Below, piece after piece: positions 8,623-17,192 of a stretch of 64,000 nucleotides of DNA (its first letter is position 1; the number at the start of each line of letters is the position of its first letter). The translations under genes were made by a program, and so were the position numbers. The stretch is taken from contig DJMA01000026.1 in assembly GCA_002436415.1 (NCBI GenBank), positions 1 through 64,000 on the forward strand, in the 5' to 3' direction. Under the pieces are notes generated by a model. It did no database searches. It was not told where the DNA came from and was given only the letters and a program-made list of their open reading frames with translations. The stretch comes from Bdellovibrionaceae bacterium UBA6502 (GTDB lineage: Bacteria; Bdellovibrionota; Bdellovibrionia; Bdellovibrionales; UBA840).

Positions 8623-10455
8623 CTACGAACGAATTCGTAATGTTGAAAAATCCAAATTACAAATTCCATTTTCAAATTGGATGTACTTATATTTGCCCAA
8701 AATTTTATTCAGTCGGTTTAGACTCACATAGATGTTGTTATTGTCTGTTTCGGGATTATAAGGTCTAGCAAATATTTTCTGGCAAATTTGTTCTTTTGTC
8801 GCCTCTTCTGCATTACAGATGTAATTCAATAGTTCAAAAAGCTTTGGCTTTTTCTCTCCATCGAGAACCATTTTTCCATTGGCAAAAACTTGCTTTTCTT
8901 TTTGATCCAAGAAAAGGTCCAAATTATTTTTCGGATTTTCGGCCACGCGAATTTGTATCCCTAATAGTTCCAAATAAGACGATAGCATGAGTTTTAATCT
9001 TGCTTTACCCAGTTTCGAATTTAGTTCAGACCATAAGGCTCTATTTAGCTCATAACTAGCTGAAGCATGAATGCTCAAGTCTAAGGCTAGATACTTCATT
9101 TTAAGTAGAATAGAAGGGGAGTTAAGAACTAGCTTTTCTAATTGAGAACTTGGGCCTTTCTTTTCTTGAAAGCAAGTTAGTAACTGCAATTCAATCGCTT
9201 GTTCCTTGCATAGAGCTGTACTTTTCTTTAGATTCGAAAGAATAAATTCAATGCGATGCTCTTGTTGGTTGCCAATGCTCTGAGCGAGACTAAGTAGATT
9301 ATCTCTGTTCCACTCTATTTTTAAATTTTTGGTATTGTGATAGGCTAAGCTTTGACTAAGACCTTCAGTGCCTGCCGTTAGCCAGTTCCATCGGTTTAGG
9401 CAATACCACATGGCCACTTGGTTCTTAGCTTGAAGCTTCACTAAGTGATTTTTTAAGTCTTCTTTCGCCTTTTTGCTAGAACCGCTCAAAAACTCGAGCT
9501 CTATGAAGTCGATGGGAGCATAATCTAAGTGAAAATCTAAGGCTTCAGTATAATGCTTTTTGACTTCATCCATATAGAGATTTGCCTCTGAAAATTGACC
9601 CATTCTCATTAAAGCCACAGCGATATATCGATTTCGATCTAGAATTTGATAGGTCTTTTTGGGCTTTAAAAAATTTAGAACATGGATCACTTTCTGGTAA
9701 TGTCCCATCTCAAGAAGGCAGTTTGCTAAAAGAAGACTTGCTCTAGTATACTCATTGGCATTCGAGTTCTTTTCTAAAGCTTTATGTGCACGACTAAGAC
9801 TCATTAAGGCAGAGAAGAATTTTCCACGTTCCAGTTGAAAATGACCTAGGTTCATAGAAAGTCTGGCCAAAAGGAAGCTGGGTAATTTGCCTCTATTTTT
9901 GTTGAGTTCCTTAGCTAGCTTTTCAAAAAGAAAGTCAGCCTCTTCAATCTGATTATTTAAGTTTAAATAGTTAGCCCAATTCGCAATACTTTGAAGATAA
10001 GCCAGTTGATTATTTTCACTGAGAAAGCCTTCCGCAGATTTTTCCAAAAAACGAATGGCTAAATCGTAGTTTGATTGATGGCCATAGACTCGGGCCACTT
10101 CGTAATTCCATCGCGGACTAGGGGACAAGCCTTTGATTGAGTCTAAGGCTTTGTCAAAATCATTTAAAGCCAAATGGTAGTCCAATGCTAAAAAGGGCTT
10201 TGTAATCTTGTTGAGTAATTTCAGACAAGCATCGTAGTCTGCATTTAGAAAATAAATTTCAAATTGACTATCAACACAGTGAATTCCTTCTTGAAGAAGG
10301 TAGCTTAAAGCATCGGATTGCTTTTTAGTATATGCAATACAGATGGCCAACATTTTATGTTCCTCAAGACTTAAGGACTTTTTATTGGAGAGAATTTCAT
10401 ACACATCTGCGTAAGCCTTTTGCTCCATTAATTTTGATAAATTAATCTCCACCAT
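8623..10455 (-). CDS. TPR-repeat protein with C-terminal winged-helix domain
   Basis: This is a 610-residue cytosolic protein. Most of it is helical repeat (TPR-like pairs, for instance around the A-x-x-x-Y/F-L patterns between residues 130 and 330). The last ~100 residues resemble an OmpR/BTAD-type winged helix. A beta region ending in LDGEKKPKLFELLNYI leads into a recognition-helix-like segment with NNNIYVSLNRLNKILG. This suggests a transcription regulator sensing a protein or peptide through its repeats, like BTAD/MalT-style regulators, but there is no visible nucleotide-binding site. AAGGAG upstream supports ATG at 10455 rather than the TTG at 10473. It overlaps the upstream gene by 14 bases, so translation is probably coupled. 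Confidence 0.7.
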   Translation of the reverse strand: MVEINLSKLMEQKAYADVYEILSNKKSLSLEEHKMLAICIAYTKKQSDALSYLLQEGIHCVDSQFEIYFLNADYDACLKLLNKITKPFLALDYHLALNDFDKALDSIKGLSPSPRWNYEVARVYGHQSNYDLAIRFLEKSAEGFLSENNQLAYLQSIANWANYLNLNNQIEEADFLFEKLAKELNKNRGKLPSFLLARLSMNLGHFQLERGKFFSALMSLSRAHKALEKNSNANEYTRASLLLANCLLEMGHYQKVIHVLNFLKPKKTYQILDRNRYIAVALMRMGQFSEANLYMDEVKKHYTEALDFHLDYAPIDFIELEFLSGSSKKAKEDLKNHLVKLQAKNQVAMWYCLNRWNWLTAGTEGLSQSLAYHNTKNLKIEWNRDNLLSLAQSIGNQQEHRIEFILSNLKKSTALCKEQAIELQLLTCFQEKKGPSSQLEKLVLNSPSILLKMKYLALDLSIHASASYELNRALWSELNSKLGKARLKLMLSSYLELLGIQIRVAENPKNNLDLFLDQKEKQVFANGKMVLDGEKKPKLFELLNYICNAEEATKEQICQKIFARPYNPETDNNNIYVSLNRLNKILGKYKYIQFENGICNLDFSTLRIRS

Positions 10456-11950
10456 TTGCTCCTTTTGGACCAATGTATTTTGAGTCTTTATTTAGTTTTT
10501 CTAAAAAATCTAATACATGGTAGTTATATTCTTTAATAAAGCCTTTCAATAAATAGGCAAGGTAGGAGTCCGAGCTGTTTTGCAGAGGCTTTGCGTTTGC
10601 TTCTTTGTTCTTAGTAAAAAACTTTTTACTAAGGCGGCTAAAAAGTTTCGGCGAGAGTTTGTTTAGGTCTTTCAGTATCTCTTTTCGCTTAGCTGTATTG
10701 TTGGCAAGGTATGTCTCTTTTAAGTGAGATTGAAAATTATAGTAGTTTTGGACGATGTTTTTATTTGGATCATAGAACCCAACTTCCTCTAAGAAGTTTC
10801 TTAAATTTACTAATTCGTCGGCAGCTGCATAGTGAATGATTTTTGAGCTCTTTTCTGTGGGGAAATAGATCTGAGAAGATAGTTTGTTTGAAAGATCATG
10901 AAGTTGCTGAGCAAGTTTTTTATCATCGGGTTTAATGCCGTAGTCTTTTAGTAATTGGGTAATGATCTTATAGCTAGCTTTAAAAGTTTCAAGCTCTTTC
11001 AATATTGTCCATGCAGAGTCATTTTTTGTAAGGCCATAATGATTGGAAAACTCAATTAGTGACTGACTCTCAATGGCGTGAAAAATCTGCTGATTTGATT
11101 TGTGTTCATCTAAAATCACATCATCTTTAGATTTGGAGTTTTGTTGCACAGGGAGATATCTAGGGAGCTTATCTTCTTGTGTTGGGTAAATTCGATTTAA
11201 AACAAACTGAATTGTTTCTAAATCAAGTGGATCATTTTTAGCTAACTTTTCATAAGCAGGAGTATTGATACCTGCATGACCAATATGATCATTATGGGCT
11301 TCTTTTACAGGTAAGTATAGATCTCTCTCAATAAGACTAGCACGATACTCTAGGATGAAAATTTCTAGAGGACTATAGGATTTATCTTCATAGAAATCTA
11401 TAACCAATGGATCAAGTAAATGATAAATCTCATGTCCCCAACTTAAAAGAGCATTGAGATAGTTAGACATTACGTTAAAGCTCATTATAAATTTATCGTA
11501 AGCTAGTCCTGATGTAGCAAAGACCTGGTAAGGGGAATGAGCTACCTCGTCCCAAAGATTTCTTTCTGATGGGCTGTTAGATACTTGATAGAAAAAAGAA
11601 TACTGAGATTCTTTTTTTGTAAGATCACTAAAGGCGATGGAGCTGACTTTTTTTCCGGCAGGACCAAGTTTCGAATTTTCCGACACTCTCGTCATTAAAT
11701 CTTCAATTAGTTTTATTACTTTACCATTTTCTCCTACAAAAGAATTTTCTCGATTGGTTTTTATAATCAAAGAGTTCACCGAGCCAGCGATTTTTTCTTT
11801 ATTGTAGGTAAGCCTGTTTTTATACTGGAGGTAATGTCCACTACAATGAGGACATAGATTATCAGCCCCTTGTATCTGCACCTGCTCCGCTAAGGCATTG
11901 GGTAAATTAAAAAGAATCGATAGACTTGCGATAAGTAAAGTTTTTTTCAT
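10442..11950 (-). CDS. Exported putative zinc metalloprotease (HEIYH)
   Basis: The 502-residue product begins with a Sec signal peptide (MKKTLLIASL start, cleavage near ALA at about 21). Two cysteines follow in a CPHC arrangement (33-36). An HEIYH zinc-binding motif lies at 173-177 in a helix (ALLSWGHEIYHLLDPL). Glu196 or Glu201, in a following helix, is a candidate third ligand as in gluzincins. No whole-family match is recognised. The open frame runs to 12064, but GGAG nine bases before the ATG at 11950 and the signal peptide fix the start. It is the first gene of a two-gene unit with the TPR/winged-helix regulator. The metalloprotease call rests on the motif alone. Confidence 0.6.
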   Translation of the reverse strand: MKKTLLIASLSILFNLPNALAEQVQIQGADNLCPHCSGHYLQYKNRLTYNKEKIAGSVNSLIIKTNRENSFVGENGKVIKLIEDLMTRVSENSKLGPAGKKVSSIAFSDLTKKESQYSFFYQVSNSPSERNLWDEVAHSPYQVFATSGLAYDKFIMSFNVMSNYLNALLSWGHEIYHLLDPLVIDFYEDKSYSPLEIFILEYRASLIERDLYLPVKEAHNDHIGHAGINTPAYEKLAKNDPLDLETIQFVLNRIYPTQEDKLPRYLPVQQNSKSKDDVILDEHKSNQQIFHAIESQSLIEFSNHYGLTKNDSAWTILKELETFKASYKIITQLLKDYGIKPDDKKLAQQLHDLSNKLSSQIYFPTEKSSKIIHYAAADELVNLRNFLEEVGFYDPNKNIVQNYYNFQSHLKETYLANNTAKRKEILKDLNKLSPKLFSRLSKKFFTKNKEANAKPLQNSSDSYLAYLLKGFIKEYNYHVLDFLEKLNKDSKYIGPKGANGGD

Positions 11951-12362
11951 AAATTTGCTCCGCCTTTTAGAAGAGCAATCTATATGCCTGAAAACACTGA
12001 AATGAAAGTCTTCAAGCCTACTTAGCTTTGATTTGAGCACTAAAAAACTGATTTCATTGAGCAAATAACAAAAAACGTCCTCAAGGCAGTAAAAAATTAC
12101 AATCTTTGCACTTGTTAAGCTTTTCCCTCTATTAAAGAACTCCTAATATCGTCGGAGTATTATAAACGACAGATCAGGCATTCCCCAGCTTCAGTCAAAA
12201 AAATGCAAGTTTGTTTTTACATCCATAGCTATTTGGAAGCTCTTAGCAGCGCCATTCAAAACAGTGAAGCTTGTCTAAATTCAGTTTTTAATTAATAAAA
12301 AAATAAAACAGGTCTAACTCAATATTATTCCCTTTTAGATAGGAATAAAAAAGTAAAATAAT

Positions 12363-12394
12363 AAGTTAATAAGTTAATAAGTTAATAAGTTAGT
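12363..12394. repeat. Tandem octamer repeat (AAGTTAAT)x4
   Basis: Four consecutive copies of AAGTTAAT are present, the last with one change (AAGTTAGT). They lie in non-coding DNA 54 bp before the palindromic element. Confidence 0.85.
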
Positions 12395-12447
12395 GATTTA
12401 GTAAGCCAAAAAGCATTTGATACAGTAACAAGAAAGAGTAAAAGCAT

Positions 12448-12534
12448 CATGAAAAAAACATTGTCCACGCGAGTTCCGCACGAAGCCGAAGGCGTAGGAG
12501 GACTGTTTGAAGCCTGGACAATGTTTTTTTCATG
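12448..12534. repeat. Palindromic element with perfect 20-bp arms
   Basis: The left arm (12448-12467, starting CATGAAAAAAACATTG) and right arm (12515-12534) are exact reverse complements. The 47-base interior is unlike the flanks: GC-richer, with a small GCC-GAA-GGC hairpin inside CGAAGCCGAAGGCG and a GGAGGACTGTTTGAAG tail. The same GAAGCCG-AGGCG core sits inside the palindrome at 41100-41230. The arms also resemble a terminator stem with A- and T-runs. It could be a REP/MITE-like mobile repeat or a structured RNA. Confidence 0.75.
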
Positions 12535-12737
12535 AGGATTTTACGGATCAATTTAAGTAGAAAAGATAATAAAAAGACTTCACAACTAGATTCAGCAAAT
12601 AAAGAACTAGAATTTAAAGGCGCAAAAAATAGAGAGTAAAACTTAAGAATAAAAAAAAAGAGTATCAAAAAAATCAAAGATTAAATAAAAACAAAGAGCC
12701 CAAGCGGCGACTGAGCGCCCTCTCTTGAAAAAAGAAA

Positions 12738-13487
12738 TCAAAAATCACTACGATTTAAAATGTCCTGATTACTAGGATGAGCCAACAAATGTTTCATTAA
12801 ATACTCGATCGGCTTTGCTGTAGACTGTAGGTAGTAGTTCGCACGAACAATACGCTCATCTTCAGGGCTTAAATCTCCATGAAAGCCAAGCTTATCTTTT
12901 CTTTGTAGTTGGATGTATTGCAAACTTAAAGCAGCCGCAACGGAGATATTATAACTTTGCGAAAAACCATCCATCGGAATAACGCAAGTCTGATCGGCAA
13001 GCTCTAGAAGTTCTGTACTAGCACCAAAACCTTCACAGCCAAAACAAATGGCCGTTTTTTCACTAAAGTCAATTTGATCGATGGGAACCGCTCGTTCATC
13101 TAGAGCCGTAACTACAATCTTATGCCCCGAGCTTTTTAAGTCTTCGATGCATTCCTTGGTGTGATCCCATTGGTTAATGTCCAGCCACTTGTCAGCGCCT
13201 CGCGTGATACGGTTTGATTTAGTGAGTTTATCGTTTTTGATATTGTGAAGTGCGTGATAGCCCATTCCTTCCATACTGCGAATCACAGCATTGATGTTTC
13301 CTAAATCATAGATTTGTTCCAACACCACGGCTATGTTTCGGGTTCTTTTTGGAAGGATTTTATCAATAGAAAGAATTCGATCCTCAGTCAAAATAGGTTC
13401 TAAAATAGCTATGATTTGCTCAACATGAAGTTTACGTCCAGCAACTTCAATCCATTCATTATGAGGATACATTAGAATTTCACGCAT
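12738..13487 (-). CDS. SpoU/TrmH-family RNA 2'-O-methyltransferase
   Basis: This is a SPOUT-class enzyme that uses S-adenosylmethionine to methylate a ribose 2'-OH, most likely tRNA guanosine-18 if it is a TrmH orthologue. Family motifs are seen in order: NINAVIRS-type motif 1 (N-x-x-A-x-x-R), the CFGCEGFG motif 2, and motif 3 MDGFSQSYNISVAAALSLQ, which forms the knot and cofactor site. The C-terminal helical tail fits TrmH better than the L30e-containing RlmB type. No good ribosome-binding site marks the start. ATG 13487 is chosen, with TTG 13520 and ATG 13472 as alternatives. Confidence 0.85.
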   Translation of the reverse strand: MREILMYPHNEWIEVAGRKLHVEQIIAILEPILTEDRILSIDKILPKRTRNIAVVLEQIYDLGNINAVIRSMEGMGYHALHNIKNDKLTKSNRITRGADKWLDINQWDHTKECIEDLKSSGHKIVVTALDERAVPIDQIDFSEKTAICFGCEGFGASTELLELADQTCVIPMDGFSQSYNISVAAALSLQYIQLQRKDKLGFHGDLSPEDERIVRANYYLQSTAKPIEYLMKHLLAHPSNQDILNRSDF

Positions 13488-13647
13488 GATTTGTTTTATG
13501 GCATTGAGCCAGAAAGTCAATTCTTAAGAAAATCAAAGGGATTAGGAGGGGAGATGAATGAGAAAATGTATTATATCTAAGCTGGTTTCGAGGGCGTGCA
13601 AGAAACTCAAAGACTTTACTTTTTGAACTTCTCCAAGGGCTTTCTAT

Positions 13648-14109
13648 TTGACCAAAATGCTTTCAAAGCCTATCTTCTCTTTCATGTATATTTGGTTTAA
13701 GAGTTTGCACATAATTGCCATGGTTACTTGGTTCGCTGGTTTGTTTTATATGTTTCGGTTATTTGTTTATCACACCGAAAACAAGGACGATTCCTCTCGT
13801 GTTGAGCTTTTAAAAATTATGTCCTATCGCCTGTATAAGTACATTACTACCCCGGGAATGGTAGCCACTTGGATCTTTGGATTATGCACTTTAAGCCAAG
13901 CAAGCTATTTAATGAGTGCGCATTGGTTTCAGTTAAAGTTTGTACTGCTCCTTGTTTTATCAGGATATCATGGTTTCGTAGGTAAAACTCTTAAGCGCTA
14001 TGCTGCGAATGATGTTTATTTGACGTCCAAACAATGCCGAATGTTAAATGAAGTTCCTACTCTTTTTTTAATCAGCATAATTATCTTGGCAGTCACTAAA
14101 CCATTTTAA
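13648..14109 (+). CDS. hemJ: Protoporphyrinogen IX oxidase HemJ-like membrane protein
   Basis: This is a 153-residue, four-helix inner-membrane protein. The opening FKSLHIIAMVTWFAGLFYMF with its His, and the later MSYRLYKYITTPGM, are hallmarks of the HemJ (UPF0093) family. HemJ oxidises protoporphyrinogen IX to protoporphyrin IX in many Gram-negative bacteria that lack HemG and HemY. A conserved Lys in WFQLKF precedes helix 3. The TTG at 13648 sits correctly after AAGGG; ATG 13657 is an alternative. No other haem gene is adjacent. Confidence 0.87.
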   Translation: MTKMLSKPIFSFMYIWFKSLHIIAMVTWFAGLFYMFRLFVYHTENKDDSSRVELLKIMSYRLYKYITTPGMVATWIFGLCTLSQASYLMSAHWFQLKFVLLLVLSGYHGFVGKTLKRYAANDVYLTSKQCRMLNEVPTLFLISIIILAVTKPF

Positions 14110-14111
14110 TG

Positions 14112-14160
14112 CTCTGAGACAGTTTTGTTGTTTCAACAAAAATCTTAGAGTTTTCTTTCT
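14112..14160 (+). terminator. Terminator-like long hairpin after hemJ
   Basis: CTCTGAGA/TCTTAGAG (one mismatch) encloses a perfect TTTTGTTG/CAACAAAA inner stem, followed by a T-rich tail. It most likely ends the hemJ transcript before the hydroxylase gene. Confidence 0.7.
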
Positions 14161-14251
14161 GCGTTATTATAATCAAGCAAACTTAGTATCATTTCAGAGC
14201 TGGTGAGGTTTTATTCTATTCAAGAATCTGTGCTTATGTTAGGCTTCTCTC

Positions 14252-15997
14252 ATGGAAATTTTAAAGGAAATCCCAAAGCATCTGAAGCCCTATATCGTTC
14301 CTCAAAAGTATGATCAATACACACCTATAGATCACGCTTGCTGGAGATATATCATGAAGTTGTCGAAAGATTTTTTTGCTGACAACGCCCATCCTGTTTA
14401 TCTTGAAGGATTAAATAAAACTGGAATCACTACAGAGAGAATTCCTAAAATATCTGAAATGGATGATAAGTTAAAACAATTTGGCTGGAGAGCTGCATCG
14501 ATCACTGGCTTCATTCCACCAGCGGTTTTTTCTGAAATGTTGTCTTTAAAAATTATGCCTATTGCTTGCGATATGCGTAAGCTTGAGAATATCTCTTATA
14601 CGCCAGCACCTGATATTGTGCATGAAGCAGCTGGGCATGCGCCTATTATTGCTGATCCAGGTTACGCAAAATATCTAGAAAAATTAGGGCAAGTAGCAAG
14701 GCGAGTAATTTTCGCTAAAGAGGATTGCGACGTTTACGAGGCCATTTTAGATTTGTCTGAAATTAAAGAAATGCCTGATAGCTCAAAACAAGAAGTTGAA
14801 AAGGCAGAAGAAAACTTAGAAAAAGCCTATAAATCAGTGAGCTATGATAGTGAAGCCACCGAGTTTTCTCGAATTGGTTGGTGGTCTATTGAATATGGAT
14901 TGGTGAAAGATCAAGAGACTGGTAAGTTTTTAATTTATGGCGCTGGTCTACTGTCTTCGGTAGGGGAAAGCTTTGAGTGTGTCAAAGATCACATTAAAAA
15001 GATTCCTTTTACTTTAGATTGCATTGGTCAAGACTATGATATCACTAAACCGCAGCCACAACTTTTTTACTCCAATAGTTTTGAGGAGATGGTTGAGGTT
15101 TTAAATGAATACGAAAAAACTACCGCTTACTATAGAGGTGGCAAAGAGAGTTTGGATAAAGCTATAAAGGCACGTACCGTATGCACCAGTGTTCTTAGTT
15201 CGGGTTTAGAAGTTGGTGGACAATTAGTAAAGTATCGTACCGATAAAGAGGGGAATATTAGTTACCTTCATTATACAGGGCCAACACAATTGGCCTACCA
15301 AGAAACGCAACTTGAGAACCAAGGTCCTAGCTACCATAAGGAAGGTTTTGGGACGGCTTTAGGTTTGTTGAAAGGCCTAGCTAAAGACCCAAGTCAGTTG
15401 AGCCAATCAGACTTAGAAAGTTTAGGTTTCAAAGACGATGCAGAGGGCTGTTTAGAGTTTGAATCCGGAGTCATCGTAAGAGGAAGCTTGAAAGAGGTGG
15501 TTTCTAAAGATGGAAAGAACTTAATTCTAGCCTTTGAGAACTGCAAAGTGACATTAGAGGATGAAGTTCTATTTGAACCTTCCTGGGGAACCTTTGACAT
15601 GGCTTGCGGGAATAGTGAGATCAAATCTGTTTTTGGTGGTGCTGCTGACCGAGGTGCCTATCTAGATGAAGTGGGACCAGACCATTCATTCATTCGTGAT
15701 CAAAAAGTGAATACGGTGAAAAATAGCGAAAAGCTTTTTCCATTGTACCAAAGCTTACGTGAAATTAGAGAGTCCAATGCTGTGAAGAAAGAGCAATTGG
15801 ATCAATTGTATGCTTCTATCGAAGATAGCTTTCCAAAGGAGTGGCTATTGAAGATGGAGCTTTTGGAGCTTTACTATCAGGTGAGCCCAGAAGATGATAA
15901 AGTTTCTTTATTGCGATCCAGTTTAGAAGAATTAAAGAAAGAATCAGAAGTTCTTACGAAACTAATTGATCGAGGAATGCAGCTTTTTAAAAACTAA
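14252..15997 (+). CDS. Aromatic amino acid hydroxylase with long C-terminal extension
   Basis: The N-terminal ~300 residues match the pterin-dependent, iron-containing phenylalanine 4-monooxygenase family. Iron ligands are His124 and His129 in HEAAGHAPI and Glu214 in WWSIEYGL. The reaction expected is phenylalanine to tyrosine using tetrahydrobiopterin and oxygen. The bacterial enzyme is usually ~260-300 residues. This one has 581, with no N-terminal ACT domain and instead ~280 extra residues at the C-terminus that I cannot assign (a strand-rich part, then a helical tail). Long forms of this kind exist in other bacteria, as far as I recall. The start has only a weak ribosome-binding site. It stands alone between hemJ and a convergent gene. 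Confidence 0.88.
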   Translation: MEILKEIPKHLKPYIVPQKYDQYTPIDHACWRYIMKLSKDFFADNAHPVYLEGLNKTGITTERIPKISEMDDKLKQFGWRAASITGFIPPAVFSEMLSLKIMPIACDMRKLENISYTPAPDIVHEAAGHAPIIADPGYAKYLEKLGQVARRVIFAKEDCDVYEAILDLSEIKEMPDSSKQEVEKAEENLEKAYKSVSYDSEATEFSRIGWWSIEYGLVKDQETGKFLIYGAGLLSSVGESFECVKDHIKKIPFTLDCIGQDYDITKPQPQLFYSNSFEEMVEVLNEYEKTTAYYRGGKESLDKAIKARTVCTSVLSSGLEVGGQLVKYRTDKEGNISYLHYTGPTQLAYQETQLENQGPSYHKEGFGTALGLLKGLAKDPSQLSQSDLESLGFKDDAEGCLEFESGVIVRGSLKEVVSKDGKNLILAFENCKVTLEDEVLFEPSWGTFDMACGNSEIKSVFGGAADRGAYLDEVGPDHSFIRDQKVNTVKNSEKLFPLYQSLREIRESNAVKKEQLDQLYASIEDSFPKEWLLKMELLELYYQVSPEDDKVSLLRSSLEELKKESEVLTKLIDRGMQLFKN

Positions 15998-16097
15998 TCA
16001 AAAAACATCGAGTTTTGTAGAATCCTGGTATTTACTACTGAAGCTCTTAGCAAAAAAACTTTTTACAAAGGAACAAAGGAAGAGCAAAAAAAGGCAG

Positions 16098-16991
16098 CTA
16101 ATAGGGATCAATCAAAACGAGTGAGCCATCTCTAGCATCTATTAAAATGTTTTTTGAATGGGGAAAGATTCTTACTGTAGGGCGAATGAAAGGATTTATT
16201 CTATGAAAAAAACTCTGATAGGCCAGTCTTAATAATTTTTTAGTTTCGGGTCTTTTGCGGATGTCATCGAGCTTTAATTTATACATTTGGTATCTCATAT
16301 AACCATTGTCGTCTACAAACTCTTGTCCATTTGGGAATTGCTCATTTACCCAAGTTTCTAGTCGTAGTTGAAATTGTCTATAGTTTTCGTAGGCTTCGGT
16401 AGCTATTTTAAGCGGGACTTCTGTCTCTTCTATTCTTTCAAAGATTGGACTGAATTTTAGTGATTTATAAACCTCTTGGGCCGGTCTTTCCACCTCGTAG
16501 CCAATGTGATTCATGGTAACGCCAGGGATGTATTCTAATTTAAAACCAAAACCAGGAAGGTATTCATGTTCTGCGATTCTCACTTGAATGTCTGGATTGT
16601 CTTTTAAAAAGAGCTTCATGATTTCGAAACTTAAAATGTCATTTCGCACTGTAGTCTTGTCAGTGATTTGTTTAAGAACAAATTCACTCTGAGAAGTTTC
16701 TACTTTAGCGATTAAGCCGCCATTTCTTACCACTCCTAAAGCTTGAAGTTTTTGAAAATCATTCGTGGGGGATTCTTGCAGGTAAGCAATTAAATTTATA
16801 AAGTCATCGTGGTGCTTTGCTGTGACTTCACCTTGTATACCTTCTGCAGGGGGAAACAAATATTCAGGTTCAAGCCTTTTAGAGGCACTGGCTCTGCAGA
16901 AAACCATTGAGTGCGTTTCAGCAGCATTCCCAATAAATGAGGATGTTAGGAGAGATACTGTAAATGCGAACAACAAAAAGCTTTTAAACAT
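16098..16991 (-). CDS. Exported protein with kinase-like fold features
   Basis: This is a 297-residue protein with a Sec signal peptide (cleavage near GNAA, about 24) and a mature start carrying the C-x-x-S-A-S signature (Cys32). The remainder reads like a protein/aminoglycoside kinase fold: FVLKQ with Lys107 (beta-3 Lys position), Glu123 in a following helix, a hinge-like LEYIPGVT (152-159), then PHSKNILID (277-285) and LVLIDPY (291-297) where HxDxxxxN and the metal-binding Asp would be. The catalytic-loop Asp is absent (PHSKN), so it may be a pseudokinase. The fold call is by eye. The ribosome-binding site is weak. Confidence 0.55.
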   Translation of the reverse strand: MFKSFLLFAFTVSLLTSSFIGNAAETHSMVFCRASASKRLEPEYLFPPAEGIQGEVTAKHHDDFINLIAYLQESPTNDFQKLQALGVVRNGGLIAKVETSQSEFVLKQITDKTTVRNDILSFEIMKLFLKDNPDIQVRIAEHEYLPGFGFKLEYIPGVTMNHIGYEVERPAQEVYKSLKFSPIFERIEETEVPLKIATEAYENYRQFQLRLETWVNEQFPNGQEFVDDNGYMRYQMYKLKLDDIRKRPETKKLLRLAYQSFFHRINPFIRPTVRIFPHSKNILIDARDGSLVLIDPY

Positions 16992-17192
16992 TGCTCTAAT
17001 TTATCTTATCAAAGAATTGATCTCAGTGAAAAAGTCGAGATTAGACTAGAAAAAAACTTTTTACACTGTACTGACAGAAATTGGCATTTCGAGCTTTAGC
17101 CTTCTAAATACCTTCTCAAATCAAAATTAAGGCCCTGTGGCTGGCACAAAGCATGAATATATAAGTGGTGATAGTGATTTATGGAGGTAAAT

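Larger units (their letters stand above)
11951..12737. other. Gene-poor region with a palindromic element and tandem repeats
   Basis: About 790 bases without a credible gene separate two minus-strand genes. It holds the octamer repeat (12363-12394), the palindromic element (12448-12534) and A-rich filler. Small frames inside it read through the palindrome or low-complexity DNA and look non-coding. The promoter of the 11950 gene must lie at its left edge but I see no strong consensus. Confidence 0.6.

Noticed and set aside
12363..12534. Possible CRISPR array
   Set aside because: The octamers are contiguous without spacers and the palindrome occurs once; no cas genes are present.
12447..12677. 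A 76-codon minus-strand frame in the gene-poor region
   Set aside because: It is formed by A/T-rich DNA and the palindromic element, with low-complexity Phe/Leu content and no plausible start signal.
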